A stretch of DNA of 64,000 nt, taken from the NCBI GenBank assembly GCA_910587725.1, contig CAJUNG010000001.1, positions 34,616-98,615 of the forward strand, written 5' to 3'. The notes under the pieces are model-generated. The model searched no databases, was not told the origin of the DNA, and saw only the letters and a program-made list of their open reading frames with translations. The stretch comes from an uncultured Bacilli bacterium. Lineage in GTDB: Bacteria > Bacillota_I > Bacilli_A > RF39 > UBA660. Positions 32,796-41,042 of this stretch are shown here, one piece after another. The translations under genes were made by a program, and so were the position numbers. The stretch's first letter is position 1. Every line of letters begins with the position of its first letter.

Positions 32796-35019
32796 GGCAA
32801 GCAATAGCTATGTTAGTGTAGCAAATGAGTTAACAAGACATTCTAAAACAAAGATTGTTCTAGACGGAGTAACATATGATGGTTCTAAGTATATAAAAAC
32901 ATATCCTAAGTTTTCGCATGAGAACGAGACTATGATTGGTGGTTTTCCAATTAAGTCTTGTTCTTTTGAATTTTGGGTAAAGGATGAATATGTAGATTTT
33001 GTAAACAAAGAATTTACAGTATATCGGGGGTTAGTTATAAATGAGTCTATAGAATGGATTCCGCAAGGAATTTTCAAATCAACTGAAGAAGACATTAAAA
33101 CCTCTGATACTGGATTATATCTAAGTATTACTGGCTATGACAGGACAAAAGATACGGCTTCTATTTTGTATGAAGATACAGAAATCTATCCATGTCAATC
33201 TTTAACGTATATTCGAAATGTTTTACAAAAGTATGGATATGAACTTGAAAATGAGGATTTTCCGCATAGTGATGTAATTTCTAAAAGACCGAACTATATA
33301 GAAAAAACTTATCTACGTGAAGTGATTAGTCGATTTGCTGAGATGAGGGGCTGTATAGCTATATTTTCTAGGACAGGAAAAGTTGAAATTAAAAGGCCAA
33401 CGGAAACAGGATTAAAATATTATTTGTATCAATATAAAAAACTAACCAAAGAATTAATGTTTGGACCTATTGATATGGTCGTTTTAGGCAGAAAAAATAT
33501 TAATAATGATATTACCTATCCAAGTACTAATGTTTTGCCAAATCCACAATTTGAATGGCGGATTGAAGATAACCCATTTTTAGATTTAGTCAGAGAGGAA
33601 AGTGTAGAATCAGTATTTAACGATATAAAAGGTGTTAGTGTTATTCCTTTTTCGGCAACAAATATGCTAGATAATTTCCTTTTAGATTTGAATGATGTGG
33701 TAGAAATTCAAAAGAAGGATGGAGCATGGTTTAAAGCAACGATACTATCTATAAAAACAGAGAATAGAATTCGTTGTGAAATTAAATCTTCTACACAGAA
33801 TAAAACAATATCTAAATATGCTTTGGCTGGAAGTGTAAAAAACGAATTGGATGAATTTAGGCTTGATGTTGACCATCAAAATAAAAAAATAGAAGGAGTC
33901 ATTTCGCAAACAAATGAACAAAATGAAAAAATATCCAAGGTGACACAGACTGTGGATGACCTAACCTCTAAAATCAGTAATATTGCCGATATCACGACGA
34001 GTGGTGAATCTAATTTCGGATTCGTGAATTTAGAAAATATTAATCAATCCGAACCGATTCAAATTAAAATTCATCCGGTTGGAGAAGATATTAGCTATCT
34101 ATATCCTTCAGATGATTTATATCCATCAGATACATTATTTTCTAAAAATCGGGTACTTAGATTTACGAATACAGTAACAGAAGAATTTTACGATTATGAG
34201 CTACCAGAAGATTTGCTTTATTACGACGAAAATACATATGATGAGTTCTTACTTAATTACGATAGTCAGACTTGCTATATTAATAAGAAACTCAGACATA
34301 CCTCTGTAAATGGTATTAATGAATTATTAGAGCAATCTCAAATAATTGAATTGGAATATCCTAAGATATCTTTAAGTGATGGTAATTATAAAATAGAATT
34401 ACTAGGATATCAAAATGGATATATTTATTGTCAACTAATGGCTGCGAATATTTATACTACACAGTTTGCCACTAGGGTCGAAATGAATAGCAAAATTTCG
34501 CAGACTGCAGAGGAAATAAACAATACTGTTTCAAAAAAAGTAGGAGATGATGAAATTATTTCTAAAATTAATCAAACTGCGGAAGGGATAAAAATATTGG
34601 CTAACAAGTTAGGACTAACGGCCAACGATGTTTTAAATATCATCGCAGGAAATGAAATAAACTTAACATCACAGAATATATCAATAAACAGTACTAATTT
34701 CAAGGTTGATAAAGATGGAAATGTGGTTGCAAACAATGGCACGTTTAATGGAAAAATTAATTCTAAAAGTGGAGAAATTGCCGGTTGGAGTGTAACTGAA
34801 AACGGTCTTACAAATGGTACTGTATTTTTAAATAAAGATGGTTCTTCAACAATATATACGGTGGCAGACTTAATCATAATGAGAGGTTATATTATGGATA
34901 CACCAGGTTTTTCATTTTCAAAAGCGATGATTGAACATTACGATTTAAATGGTGACGGTGTAGTAAATGCACAAGATTATGCTATGCTTCAAAAACTGAT
35001 AGGAATTTCCATGGGATAG
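32782..35019 (+). CDS. Tail tip/endopeptidase-like protein with C-terminal dockerin-like repeat
   Basis: 745 residues. The N-terminal ~330 residues resemble phage tail tip (Tal/gp18-like) proteins (IGGFPIKSCSFEFWV, VSVIPFSATNMLDNFLLDLN); coiled-coil/fibre segments follow (ISQTNEQNEKISKVTQTVDD; ISQTAEEINNTV). The last 25 residues (DLNGDGVVNAQDYAMLQKLI) match a dockerin/EF-hand-type calcium loop. ATG 32782 overlaps the previous gene. Confidence 0.82.
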   Translation: MNMYKASNSYVSVANELTRHSKTKIVLDGVTYDGSKYIKTYPKFSHENETMIGGFPIKSCSFEFWVKDEYVDFVNKEFTVYRGLVINESIEWIPQGIFKSTEEDIKTSDTGLYLSITGYDRTKDTASILYEDTEIYPCQSLTYIRNVLQKYGYELENEDFPHSDVISKRPNYIEKTYLREVISRFAEMRGCIAIFSRTGKVEIKRPTETGLKYYLYQYKKLTKELMFGPIDMVVLGRKNINNDITYPSTNVLPNPQFEWRIEDNPFLDLVREESVESVFNDIKGVSVIPFSATNMLDNFLLDLNDVVEIQKKDGAWFKATILSIKTENRIRCEIKSSTQNKTISKYALAGSVKNELDEFRLDVDHQNKKIEGVISQTNEQNEKISKVTQTVDDLTSKISNIADITTSGESNFGFVNLENINQSEPIQIKIHPVGEDISYLYPSDDLYPSDTLFSKNRVLRFTNTVTEEFYDYELPEDLLYYDENTYDEFLLNYDSQTCYINKKLRHTSVNGINELLEQSQIIELEYPKISLSDGNYKIELLGYQNGYIYCQLMAANIYTTQFATRVEMNSKISQTAEEINNTVSKKVGDDEIISKINQTAEGIKILANKLGLTANDVLNIIAGNEINLTSQNISINSTNFKVDKDGNVVANNGTFNGKINSKSGEIAGWSVTENGLTNGTVFLNKDGSSTIYTVADLIIMRGYIMDTPGFSFSKAMIEHYDLNGDGVVNAQDYAMLQKLIGISMG

Positions 35020-35034
35020 AAGGAGGTATTAAAA

Positions 35035-35241
35035 ATGCAAAAAATAGATTTTACAAATTTACCAGATACAACAACACCGATAAATGCAGCAAATTTGAAT
35101 AAACTACAAGAAAATATTGACGATGCAATTACAATTTATGCTGAGGAAGTCGGAGAAATTAACGAAGCGACTGGAGAAATTACATACTATAGTGTCGCTT
35201 CTTCATTATCTGATGAAGCAGACGGAGAGGAGAGTATATAA
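35035..35241 (+). CDS. Small tail-tip protein (68 aa)
   Basis: GAAGGAGGTATTAAAA precedes the ATG. N-terminus IDFTNLPDTTTPINAANLNK is a recurrent head of short tail-fibre-associated proteins in Firmicutes phages. Acidic C-terminus. Overlapping frames make the operon continuous. Confidence 0.65.
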   Translation: MQKIDFTNLPDTTTPINAANLNKLQENIDDAITIYAEEVGEINEATGEITYYSVASSLSDEADGEESI

Positions 35242-35242
35242 A

Positions 35243-35365
35243 ATGGTAGAAAAAAACAAAATTATGTTCGGGGGGGGGGTTGCAAATTTAGCAATCCTCA
35301 AAACGTCATTAGAAAGGAGGAAATTATCTAATTTTCTTCTTTTGAATGGTGGTGTTATCTTGTGA
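35243..35365 (+). CDS. Small gene with G10 tract, translationally coupled to tail-tip gene (40 aa)
   Basis: Strong GGAGAGGAG ribosome binding site before ATG 35243. The product MVEKNKIMFGGGVANLAIL... contains three consecutive GGG glycine codons created by a run of ten G. In the present frame translation ends at a TGA overlapping the GTG of the next gene (GTGA). Changing the tract by one or two G moves termination to about 35290 or 35330, uncoupling the next gene. The peptide itself may have no function beyond this coupling. Confidence 0.55.
   Translation: MVEKNKIMFGGGVANLAILKTSLERRKLSNFLLLNGGVIL
35270..35279 (+). repeat. Poly-G (10) tract
   Basis: Ten consecutive G in an AT-rich genome that otherwise prefers GGA for glycine. 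Homopolymers of this length are prone to slipped-strand mispairing. Confidence 0.8.
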
Positions 35366-35745
35366 AAATCGCAAAACTAAAAGATAAGAACGGTAATGAA
35401 ATTCTACCGAAGTCGGTAGTTGATTTTAATTCGATAACAACTGAAGAAAAGGTGATTGGTACCTATTTAGGAGATATTCTTTATAAAAAGGCAATCAAAG
35501 TAACTACAGCTCTTAACACAGGTGAAAATCTAATTCCTCATGGAATATCAAATCTTAAACTTTGTACCTCTATAAAGGCAGTAAGTGCAGCAAACCAAGT
35601 ATTACCAAGGTTTGAAGGAACAACTTCTATTACTGGTGCGACTAGTATAAAGGCAGTCAATGGAACAAATATCGTTGTTGGGGTAATAGGTGACGGTTGG
35701 TCAAGCAGAGATTGGTATTTTATAATCGAATATACTAAAGAATAA
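35362..35745 (+). CDS. Tail-tip/receptor-binding-type protein A
   Basis: 127 residues starting MKIAKLKDKNGNEILPKSVV, a head shared with the gene at 36279 and loosely with 35780; the C-terminal domain (SIKAVSAANQVLPRFEG, DGWSSRDWYFIIEY) is a small beta domain as in short receptor-binding tips. GTG start overlaps the upstream TGA and has only a weak ribosome binding site, so translation depends on coupling through the poly-G gene. Confidence 0.68.
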   Translation: MKIAKLKDKNGNEILPKSVVDFNSITTEEKVIGTYLGDILYKKAIKVTTALNTGENLIPHGISNLKLCTSIKAVSAANQVLPRFEGTTSITGATSIKAVNGTNIVVGVIGDGWSSRDWYFIIEYTKE

Positions 35746-35779
35746 GTTTCACAAGATAGATTGCTAAAAATGCAAATTT

Positions 35780-36238
35780 ATGAAAATAGTAAGATTAAAT
35801 AATAAAGACAATGAGAAAATACTTCCTGATTTTATAACACAGGATAAAAATTCTAAATCTATAGTGGAAGTAATGAGTGCAAAGGCGATGTCTGAAAAAA
35901 TTGAGGAAAATACTACAACTGGTGGAGCAGAAACAGAAACAAATATGATTATAGATAACAAACATGTTTATCTAAGACGCGTTAATCTTGGAATTTTGCC
36001 AAATGCCACTACTAAAGAAATTGCAATTTCTTTAGGTAACGTGACTTTGATAAAAATGGAAGGCGTAGCAATAAGACACGCAGACAATTATGTATTACCA
36101 TTACCACACGCAAATACGGCAAATGTAGCGAATCAGGTATCAATTCGTTACAATGGAAGTACAAAAAAGATTGAACTTATTACAAATTCGGATATGTCTT
36201 TGTATACAGGATACATAAATCTATATTATGTTAAATGA
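35780..36238 (+). CDS. Tail-tip/receptor-binding-type protein B
   Basis: 152 residues. N-terminus MKIVRLNNKDNEKILPDFI is a diverged version of the shared head; then a helical linker (VEVMSAKAMSEKIEEN) and a C-terminal beta domain (HADNYVLPLPHANTANVANQ). No recognisable ribosome binding site upstream (GCTAAAAATGCAAATTT), so expression is uncertain. Confidence 0.6.
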   Translation: MKIVRLNNKDNEKILPDFITQDKNSKSIVEVMSAKAMSEKIEENTTTGGAETETNMIIDNKHVYLRRVNLGILPNATTKEIAISLGNVTLIKMEGVAIRHADNYVLPLPHANTANVANQVSIRYNGSTKKIELITNSDMSLYTGYINLYYVK

Positions 36239-36278
36239 TTTACTTATTTCAAAACAAAATTAGATAATAAAAATGTAA

Positions 36279-36716
36279 ATGAAAATCGCAAAATTAAAAG
36301 ATAAAAATGGTAATGAAATTTTGCCAAGGTCAGTAATTGATTTTTTCGATAGAAAAATCAATATTAGAAAGAGTGTTAATATTTCACAGGCAAATACTTG
36401 GTATGATGTTGGCATTTCTGGACAAGATTTAGGAACGGGTACCTACATTATGCAAGCATTTTTAAACGGAAAAGCATTGGATGGACAATACGACGAAAGA
36501 ATAAGTGGAATCGTTGCTTGGTTTTCGTCAAACACAAATTCTTATGATGTAGATGAAATTCCATTGTCAAAATCGGGCCATACTAGAAATACTCATAACA
36601 TTAAATTTAGGGTCCTACGTCAGCCAAATAATTCTCCAGCTAAATTACAAATTTCAGATACAATTGCCTGGTCGGGTAGTTCTGATATAGTATTCACTTT
36701 TAGAAGATTGATATAA
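36279..36716 (+). CDS. Tail-tip/receptor-binding-type protein C
   Basis: 145 residues, head MKIAKLKDKNGNEILPRSVI nearly identical to protein A over about 20 residues and 60 bp, with an unrelated C-terminal beta domain (GIVAWFSSNTNSYDVDEIPL, DTIAWSGSSDIVFTFRRL). As for B, no ribosome binding site is evident. A and C share a head with different tips, consistent with exchangeable receptor-binding cassettes. Confidence 0.6.
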   Translation: MKIAKLKDKNGNEILPRSVIDFFDRKINIRKSVNISQANTWYDVGISGQDLGTGTYIMQAFLNGKALDGQYDERISGIVAWFSSNTNSYDVDEIPLSKSGHTRNTHNIKFRVLRQPNNSPAKLQISDTIAWSGSSDIVFTFRRLI

Positions 36717-36735
36717 GAAGGAAAGGATAAAAGGT

Positions 36736-37077
36736 ATGGAAGAACAAATTGTACAATTGGTTCAAGACTTAGGAATATACACAGTACTAATTGTAGTGTT
36801 TCTTTACATTGGACTAAAATACATTCCGAAGTTTTTGGATTTAAAATTAAAAAGAACAGAAGAAAAGGATTATATGCTAGATTCGTTTAAAACTGTAATC
36901 GAAAACAACTCACAGGTCATTGCAAATAACTCCGAAGTAATTAGATTAAATTCTGACACGATTAAAACCTATACAAGTAATTCGGATAAACTTGGTAATA
37001 AAATCGATAATCTTATAAAAGAGGTTCAAGAGACAAATAAAAATGTAGAAATTTTAAAGGAAATAGGAGGAAAATAG
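36736..37077 (+). CDS. Membrane-anchored coiled-coil protein, possible holin accessory
   Basis: 113 residues: one transmembrane helix (GIYTVLIVVFLYIGLKYI, about 13-30) then a long polar coiled coil. GAAGGAAAGGATAAAAGGT precedes the ATG. Two bp before the holin gene; resembles BhlA/UviB-type lysis-associated proteins, without firm assignment. Confidence 0.6.
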   Translation: MEEQIVQLVQDLGIYTVLIVVFLYIGLKYIPKFLDLKLKRTEEKDYMLDSFKTVIENNSQVIANNSEVIRLNSDTIKTYTSNSDKLGNKIDNLIKEVQETNKNVEILKEIGGK

Positions 37078-37078
37078 A

Positions 37079-37333
37079 ATGGAAATTTTAAACTATGTAA
37101 TCGAAAATAGACTAGTGCTTGTACCAGTCTTATACATCATTGGGGAATTTATCAAACGAACAGAGTACATAAAGGACAAGTTGATTCCAAGTATTTTATT
37201 ATTAGTCGGAATCGTCTTCTCGCTCTTGATGGGAGGAGATACTGCCATTAATAATATCATTCAAGGTATTTTAGTTTCTGGAGTAACTGTACTAGGCAAT
37301 CAGTTAATCAAGCAAGGAATGAAGGAGGATTAA
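37079..37333 (+). CDS. Phage holin
   Basis: 84 residues with two hydrophobic helices (RLVLVPVLYIIGEFI; LIPSILLLVGIVFSLLMGG) plus a third amphipathic segment and a charged tail (KQGMKED), as in small phage holins. Placed before the amidase. GGAGGAAAATAG upstream. Confidence 0.85.
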   Translation: MEILNYVIENRLVLVPVLYIIGEFIKRTEYIKDKLIPSILLLVGIVFSLLMGGDTAINNIIQGILVSGVTVLGNQLIKQGMKED

Positions 37334-37335
37334 GA

Positions 37336-37608
37336 ATGAGAAATAATAATTTTGAAAAGTTATGCAAAAAAACTATCGTAGATTACTTTAACAATAGAGT
37401 AGAGATAACAGATGATATGAAAATTACTGAAGAAAATGTATTTATCGTTTGGTCTTGTAAGACATTACAAAATAATAAGGCAATGGTAAGTACTACAGTA
37501 TCGGATGGAATGTATTATGAATTAACTTATAATGGAGATAAGAAAGAGCTATACCTAGATGCTTATAAAAAATGGGAAAACAAATGTATCAAAATTGAGG
37601 AGGAATAA
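37336..37608 (+). CDS. DUF6275-like lysis-region protein (90 aa)
   Basis: NNFEKLCKKTIVDYFN, ITEENVFIVWSCKTLQNNKA and YYELTYNGDKKELYLDAYKKW fit the small conserved protein often found between holin and endolysin in Firmicutes phages. Function unknown. AAGGAGGATTAAG upstream. Confidence 0.7.
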   Translation: MRNNNFEKLCKKTIVDYFNNRVEITDDMKITEENVFIVWSCKTLQNNKAMVSTTVSDGMYYELTYNGDKKELYLDAYKKWENKCIKIEEE

Positions 37609-37609
37609 T

Positions 37610-38395
37610 ATGGTAAATATTCGAAAAAATTTAATGTCTGAATCACTCTATTCGTGGAAGAGTCCATATAAAATGAACCCTACAAGAATTGTTGTTCATA
37701 ATACCGCCAATGATGCTTCGGCAGATAATGAAATTAAATATATGAACAAATCCGAAAAAGAAGGCGGAAGACAGGTATCATTTCACTATGCAGTCGATGA
37801 TAAAGAAATTGTACAAGGACTTCCAGAAAATCGGAACGGTTTCCATGCAGGAGATGGGTCAACTGGTAAAGGTAATCGAGAGGGAATTGCTATCGAAATT
37901 TGTTATTCTAAGTCTGGCGGAGACAGATTCATTAAAGCAGAAGAAAATGCAGTGGATTTAATTGTTGACATCCTTAAAAGATACGGTTGGGGAATAGACA
38001 AAGTTACAAAACACCAAGATTATGCTAATAAATATTGCCCACATCGTACTTTAGATATGGGTTGGGATAGATTTATTAAGATGATTGAAAGTCGATTAAA
38101 TGGTACTCAAAATGAGTCTAAAAATGATACAAGTAATTTCTTGCCAGCGCGTGGTTGGTTCCAAAAAGGAGACAATCACACAAATATCGGTAAAATTGCA
38201 GAATTTATGTATAAAACCTTCCCATCTTACACTGATAAAAAGGCTTTAGGTAATTACTATGGTCCTTATATCGAGGCAAGTATTAAAGAGTTTCAAAAAC
38301 GTGCTAAGGAAGAAGGAAAATACAATTCAACTATCGACGGCTGTGTCGGACCTATTACCTTAGAAAGTCTAAAAAAGTATGGATTTAAAGAATAA
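37610..38395 (+). CDS. Endolysin: N-acetylmuramoyl-L-alanine amidase
   Basis: 261 residues. Amidase_2 domain (about 15-165): zinc His in RIVVHNTAN, HAGDGSTGKGNREGIAIEIC, and HQDYANKYCPHRTL. The C-terminal domain (about 180-261, GWFQKGDNHTNIGKIAEFMY, TIDGCVGPITLESLKKYGF) resembles a peptidoglycan-binding repeat. Cleaves cell-wall peptides from muramic acid to release phage. ATG 37610 with GAGGAGGAATAAT chosen over 37559. Confidence 0.93.
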   Translation: MVNIRKNLMSESLYSWKSPYKMNPTRIVVHNTANDASADNEIKYMNKSEKEGGRQVSFHYAVDDKEIVQGLPENRNGFHAGDGSTGKGNREGIAIEICYSKSGGDRFIKAEENAVDLIVDILKRYGWGIDKVTKHQDYANKYCPHRTLDMGWDRFIKMIESRLNGTQNESKNDTSNFLPARGWFQKGDNHTNIGKIAEFMYKTFPSYTDKKALGNYYGPYIEASIKEFQKRAKEEGKYNSTIDGCVGPITLESLKKYGFKE

Positions 38396-38457
38396 GATGA
38401 GTTATAATCGATGTGAGCTTTGGTTACCCGTTGGGGCCAATGCCTTTTTTGATATAT

Positions 38458-38505
38458 AAAAGAGTCTACTAATTCCTTTGTTAGGAAAAAGTAGGCTCTT
38501 TTTTT
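38458..38505 (+). terminator. Terminator of the late operon
   Basis: AGAGTCTACT / AGTAGGCTCT stem extended by TTCC/GGAA-type inner pairing and T7 tail. It lies between the convergent lysin and RHH genes. Confidence 0.85.
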
Positions 38506-38992
38506 AATTGTTATCTGCACATTCCTCTTCTAATAATTTCATTTTCTCCATGTCTAGCTCATTATCTTCTATTTCTTCTTCTGTGAAAGTATCAGTATCG
38601 AATTCATATAATTGCTTGTAATCAGTATACATACTACCTCGCCCTTCATTTTTTTCTAATTCGATAGAAGAATATATTTTAATAGCTTCATCATAATCTT
38701 CATATATACCGATATAACGGTCATTTTTATTTAAACTAGTTTCACACTCGTAAGTCCATTTTCCGGATAAATTCTTGTAACTATTTGTACCACAATAAAT
38801 ATAATATTTTTTCATTTCAATCTCCTTTTTTAAATTTTTAATTGCCCCTCTTACAAATTGCACCTTTTGCAATTTATGTTGTTTTAAAATAACATCCAAT
38901 TCTTCTTTTTCGTCCTTATTTAAATCAACACTAAATTGAGCTTTATGTTTTTTTCTATATTCTTTATCATATTCCGTTTTATTGAATTCCAT
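38504..38992 (-). CDS. Ribbon-helix-helix-like protein fused to an acidic domain
   Basis: 162 residues. The first 58 (QFSVDLNKDEKEELDVILKQ, VQFVRGAIKNLKKEI) resemble RHH DNA-binding proteins of phages. An internal in-frame ATG at 38815 has its own AAAAAAGGAGATTGAA, so a shorter protein (YIYCGTNSYKNLSGKWTYEC, acidic tail) may also be made. Second gene of a - strand pair behind a palindromic operator at 39330-39347, probably its own binding site. Confidence 0.68.
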   Translation of the reverse strand: MEFNKTEYDKEYRKKHKAQFSVDLNKDEKEELDVILKQHKLQKVQFVRGAIKNLKKEIEMKKYYIYCGTNSYKNLSGKWTYECETSLNKNDRYIGIYEDYDEAIKIYSSIELEKNEGRGSMYTDYKQLYEFDTDTFTEEEIEDNELDMEKMKLLEEECADNN

Positions 38993-39010
38993 TTTAAATC
39001 TCCTTTTTAA

Positions 39011-39292
39011 TCAATCAATTCCAAATTTTTCGAAATCAACATATCCTGAATTTGAAGGCAAGCACACTTTTTTAAACAAGTTGTTTTTGTGATTATTGTC
39101 ATTTAAAATGATATAACCTTCCTTTTCAAATGAGTATATATTTTTAAATTCTTTTCTTCTTCTCATTTTAGCATTAGTGTTAATTATTTTAGTAAAAATA
39201 AATTTGGTTGGTTCAGTAATATCAAGATTATTATAAATATACTCAACGATATTTTCGTAAGTGTCCTTAATTTCTAATTTTAATTCCTTCAT
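39011..39292 (-). CDS. Hypothetical prophage accessory protein (93 aa)
   Basis: ATG 39292 with AAGGAGGGATTAGAT; the frame further upstream runs into the promoter. Alpha/beta small protein (MKELKLEIKDTYENIVEYIY, FEKEGYIILNDNNHKNN). First gene of the - strand unit with the RHH gene. No family recognised. Confidence 0.6.
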   Translation of the reverse strand: MKELKLEIKDTYENIVEYIYNNLDITEPTKFIFTKIINTNAKMRRRKEFKNIYSFEKEGYIILNDNNHKNNLFKKVCLPSNSGYVDFEKFGID

Positions 39293-39321
39293 ATCTAATC
39301 CCTCCTTCAACTTACAAATTA

Positions 39322-39350
39322 AGTATATCACACTACATAGGTAGTGTCAA
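39322..39350 (-). promoter_or_regulatory. Promoter with palindromic operator for the - strand accessory unit
   Basis: On the - strand TTGACA, 17 bp, TATACT. The spacer holds ACACTAC-ATAG-GTAGTGT, a perfect 7-bp palindrome typical of an RHH-type autoregulator site. Confidence 0.75.
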
Positions 39351-39488
39351 TACTTTTTTTGTAAAAAAAATATTGGTTTAATAAAAAATCCTTAATTTAT
39401 TATTGCTACTTAGTTAATTTCGACGTTTTTTGACTCGATTGATGCTATATTATGAAGTCATAAATTTACGTAAAACGAAAGGAAAGTG

Positions 39489-39526
39489 TTGACTTTGGTT
39501 AAAAAAATGCTAGAATATCTAACCAA
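39489..39526 (+). promoter_or_regulatory. Promoter and operator of the toxin-antitoxin pair
   Basis: TTGACT, 16 bp, TGC-TAGAAT (extended -10). A perfect inverted repeat TTGGTTA / TAACCAA (39495-39501 and 39520-39526) brackets the -10 box, as expected for autorepression. Confidence 0.7.
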
Positions 39527-39581
39527 TCGATGGTACAATAGAGTTGTAATAAAAAATAGAGAGAGTAGGGAAGTGTTAAAA

Positions 39582-40046
39582 ATGAAAGGAAAATACAATG
39601 CGACAGATATAGCAAAATGGTTTATTAACGAATTGCATCCCGAACCATTAAAACTTCAAAAACTATTATATTTATCACAGGGTTTTTCATACGCATTTAA
39701 CGATAGACCATTGTTTGAAGATGATATAGAGGGATGGGTTCACGGTCCAGTAGTAGCGTCAGTTTACCGTCAGTATAGTATGTTTAAATACAATCCGATA
39801 ACAATAGAACACCAATTAATTGAGTTCGACGATGAAACACTAGATATTTTAAATTATGTAAAAGATAACTTCGCAAAGTATGATTCAAGGTATTTAGAAA
39901 AATTAACACATAGTCAAGAGCCTTGGATTTTATCAAGGGAAGGCTTAGACCCAGATGAACGAAGTGACAAAACAATAACAAAAGAGAACATAGCTAATTA
40001 TTTTATAAACTATATACACCAACCAGAAGATGAGGAGTGGGATTAA
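39582..40046 (+). CDS. Panacea/SocA-type (DUF4065) antitoxin
   Basis: 154 residues: NATDIAKWFINELHPEPLKL, LQKLLYLSQGFSYAFNDRPL, WVHGPVVASVYRQY are the hallmarks of the DUF4065/Panacea fold shared by SocA-like antitoxins. Followed without a gap (TAATG overlap) by a MazF/PemK-like gene. ATG 39582 preferred; the 39486 frame begins inside the promoter. Panacea domains neutralise several unrelated toxin folds. Confidence 0.85.
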   Translation: MKGKYNATDIAKWFINELHPEPLKLQKLLYLSQGFSYAFNDRPLFEDDIEGWVHGPVVASVYRQYSMFKYNPITIEHQLIEFDDETLDILNYVKDNFAKYDSRYLEKLTHSQEPWILSREGLDPDERSDKTITKENIANYFINYIHQPEDEEWD

Positions 40047-40402
40047 TGACAGGTGAAATTTGGACATACGTTGCTACTAAACCTAGTGATAATTTAGAAA
40101 AGGTCCGTCCTGTGCTGATAATTGGAAATGATGCAAATAATCAATTACAATATGTAGATATTCACTATGTTATCATTTCTGCTTCCGCTAGATGTGGGAT
40201 ATATGATGTAGAATTAAACGAGGCCCAAGCAAAGTCAATAGGGTTAGATAGAAAGTCTGTAATTAAAACAACAAAAATATATACGGGTTCTCGTAGCAAA
40301 TTCGGAAAAAAAATAGGAGAATTGCCAGCGGATAAAAAAAAGGAATTTATCGAAAAATACAGGACCTATCAACTAGATATTGTAACTAAATTCCAATCAT
40401 AA
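40046..40402 (+). CDS. MazF/PemK-like toxin
   Basis: 118 residues: GEIWTYVATKPSDNLEKVRP, VLIIGNDANNQLQYVDIHYV and SVIKTTKIYTGSRSKFGKKI fit the PemK/MazF endoribonuclease fold (GxIW start, RPVLII strand, central SVI strand). Paired with a Panacea antitoxin. Expected to cleave RNA and act in prophage maintenance or phage exclusion. Confidence 0.8.
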   Translation: MTGEIWTYVATKPSDNLEKVRPVLIIGNDANNQLQYVDIHYVIISASARCGIYDVELNEAQAKSIGLDRKSVIKTTKIYTGSRSKFGKKIGELPADKKKEFIEKYRTYQLDIVTKFQS

Positions 40403-40912
40403 ATAATTCTTCCCAAATACTTCTAAAAAATCCAAATCAGGATAAGCCTTTTCAAAAAGAACTTGTCCTTTCTTTTTCCACTCCACTTGCCATAACGCAT
40501 TTCTGTGCATCTCTGCATGGCAAAAAGAGCAGAGAGGTAGAACTAACTTAAACAGTATAGAATTTTTTCTGTTGCGACCAAAAAACACCTCATGTAAATG
40601 TTCTTTTTTCTTTCCACAAACAATGCAATGCTCTAAATCATCAGTAAATAGACTTGTCCTATTTCTTTCCAGTTTAGCAAGTTTATTTGATTTCTTTTTT
40701 AACTTAATGATATTTAATGTTTCTCTATGCTTATCGTTTGTGGTACTTTTTATTTGACTGTTATTTGATTTCGCACAATTTTTAGAAGATATTGTGCATT
40801 TATATTCTTTGTAAGGGCAGTTTGCACAGTCTTTGAATGGTATTCTATTTTTATCTTTTTTACATTCTAGTTTATGATTGAATTTTTGTTTTAAATACTT
40901 GCAGTTACTCAT
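40397..40912 (-). CDS. HNH-like/NinG-like zinc endonuclease
   Basis: 171 residues. N-terminal Cys cluster (CKYLKQ..., CANCPYKEYKC), a basic middle and a C-terminal HNH-like core HCIVCGKKKEHLHEVFFG with LPLCSFCHAEMHRN. Similar to NinG/HNH proteins that act on branched phage DNA. GGAGGTATTAA upstream of the ATG. Last prophage gene before attR and read opposite to the TA pair. Confidence 0.72.
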   Translation of the reverse strand: MSNCKYLKQKFNHKLECKKDKNRIPFKDCANCPYKEYKCTISSKNCAKSNNSQIKSTTNDKHRETLNIIKLKKKSNKLAKLERNRTSLFTDDLEHCIVCGKKKEHLHEVFFGRNRKNSILFKLVLPLCSFCHAEMHRNALWQVEWKKKGQVLFEKAYPDLDFLEVFGKNYL

Positions 40913-40930
40913 TTAATACCTCCAAATTTC

Positions 40931-40948
40931 AGGTACTAAATAGGTACT
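40931..40948 (+). repeat. Right paired arm-type repeats (AGGTACT x2)
   Basis: AGGTACT at 40931 and 40942 with the same 11-bp period and orientation as at the left end. A weaker GGTAC lies at 40963. Confidence 0.6.
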
Positions 40949-41042
40949 AAAAAAATCAAAATGGTACAAAATGAAACAAAATATTAATTATAAATTCCTT
41001 ATAAAATAAGGATATAAAAGATATGGGAAATCAAACCAATGT

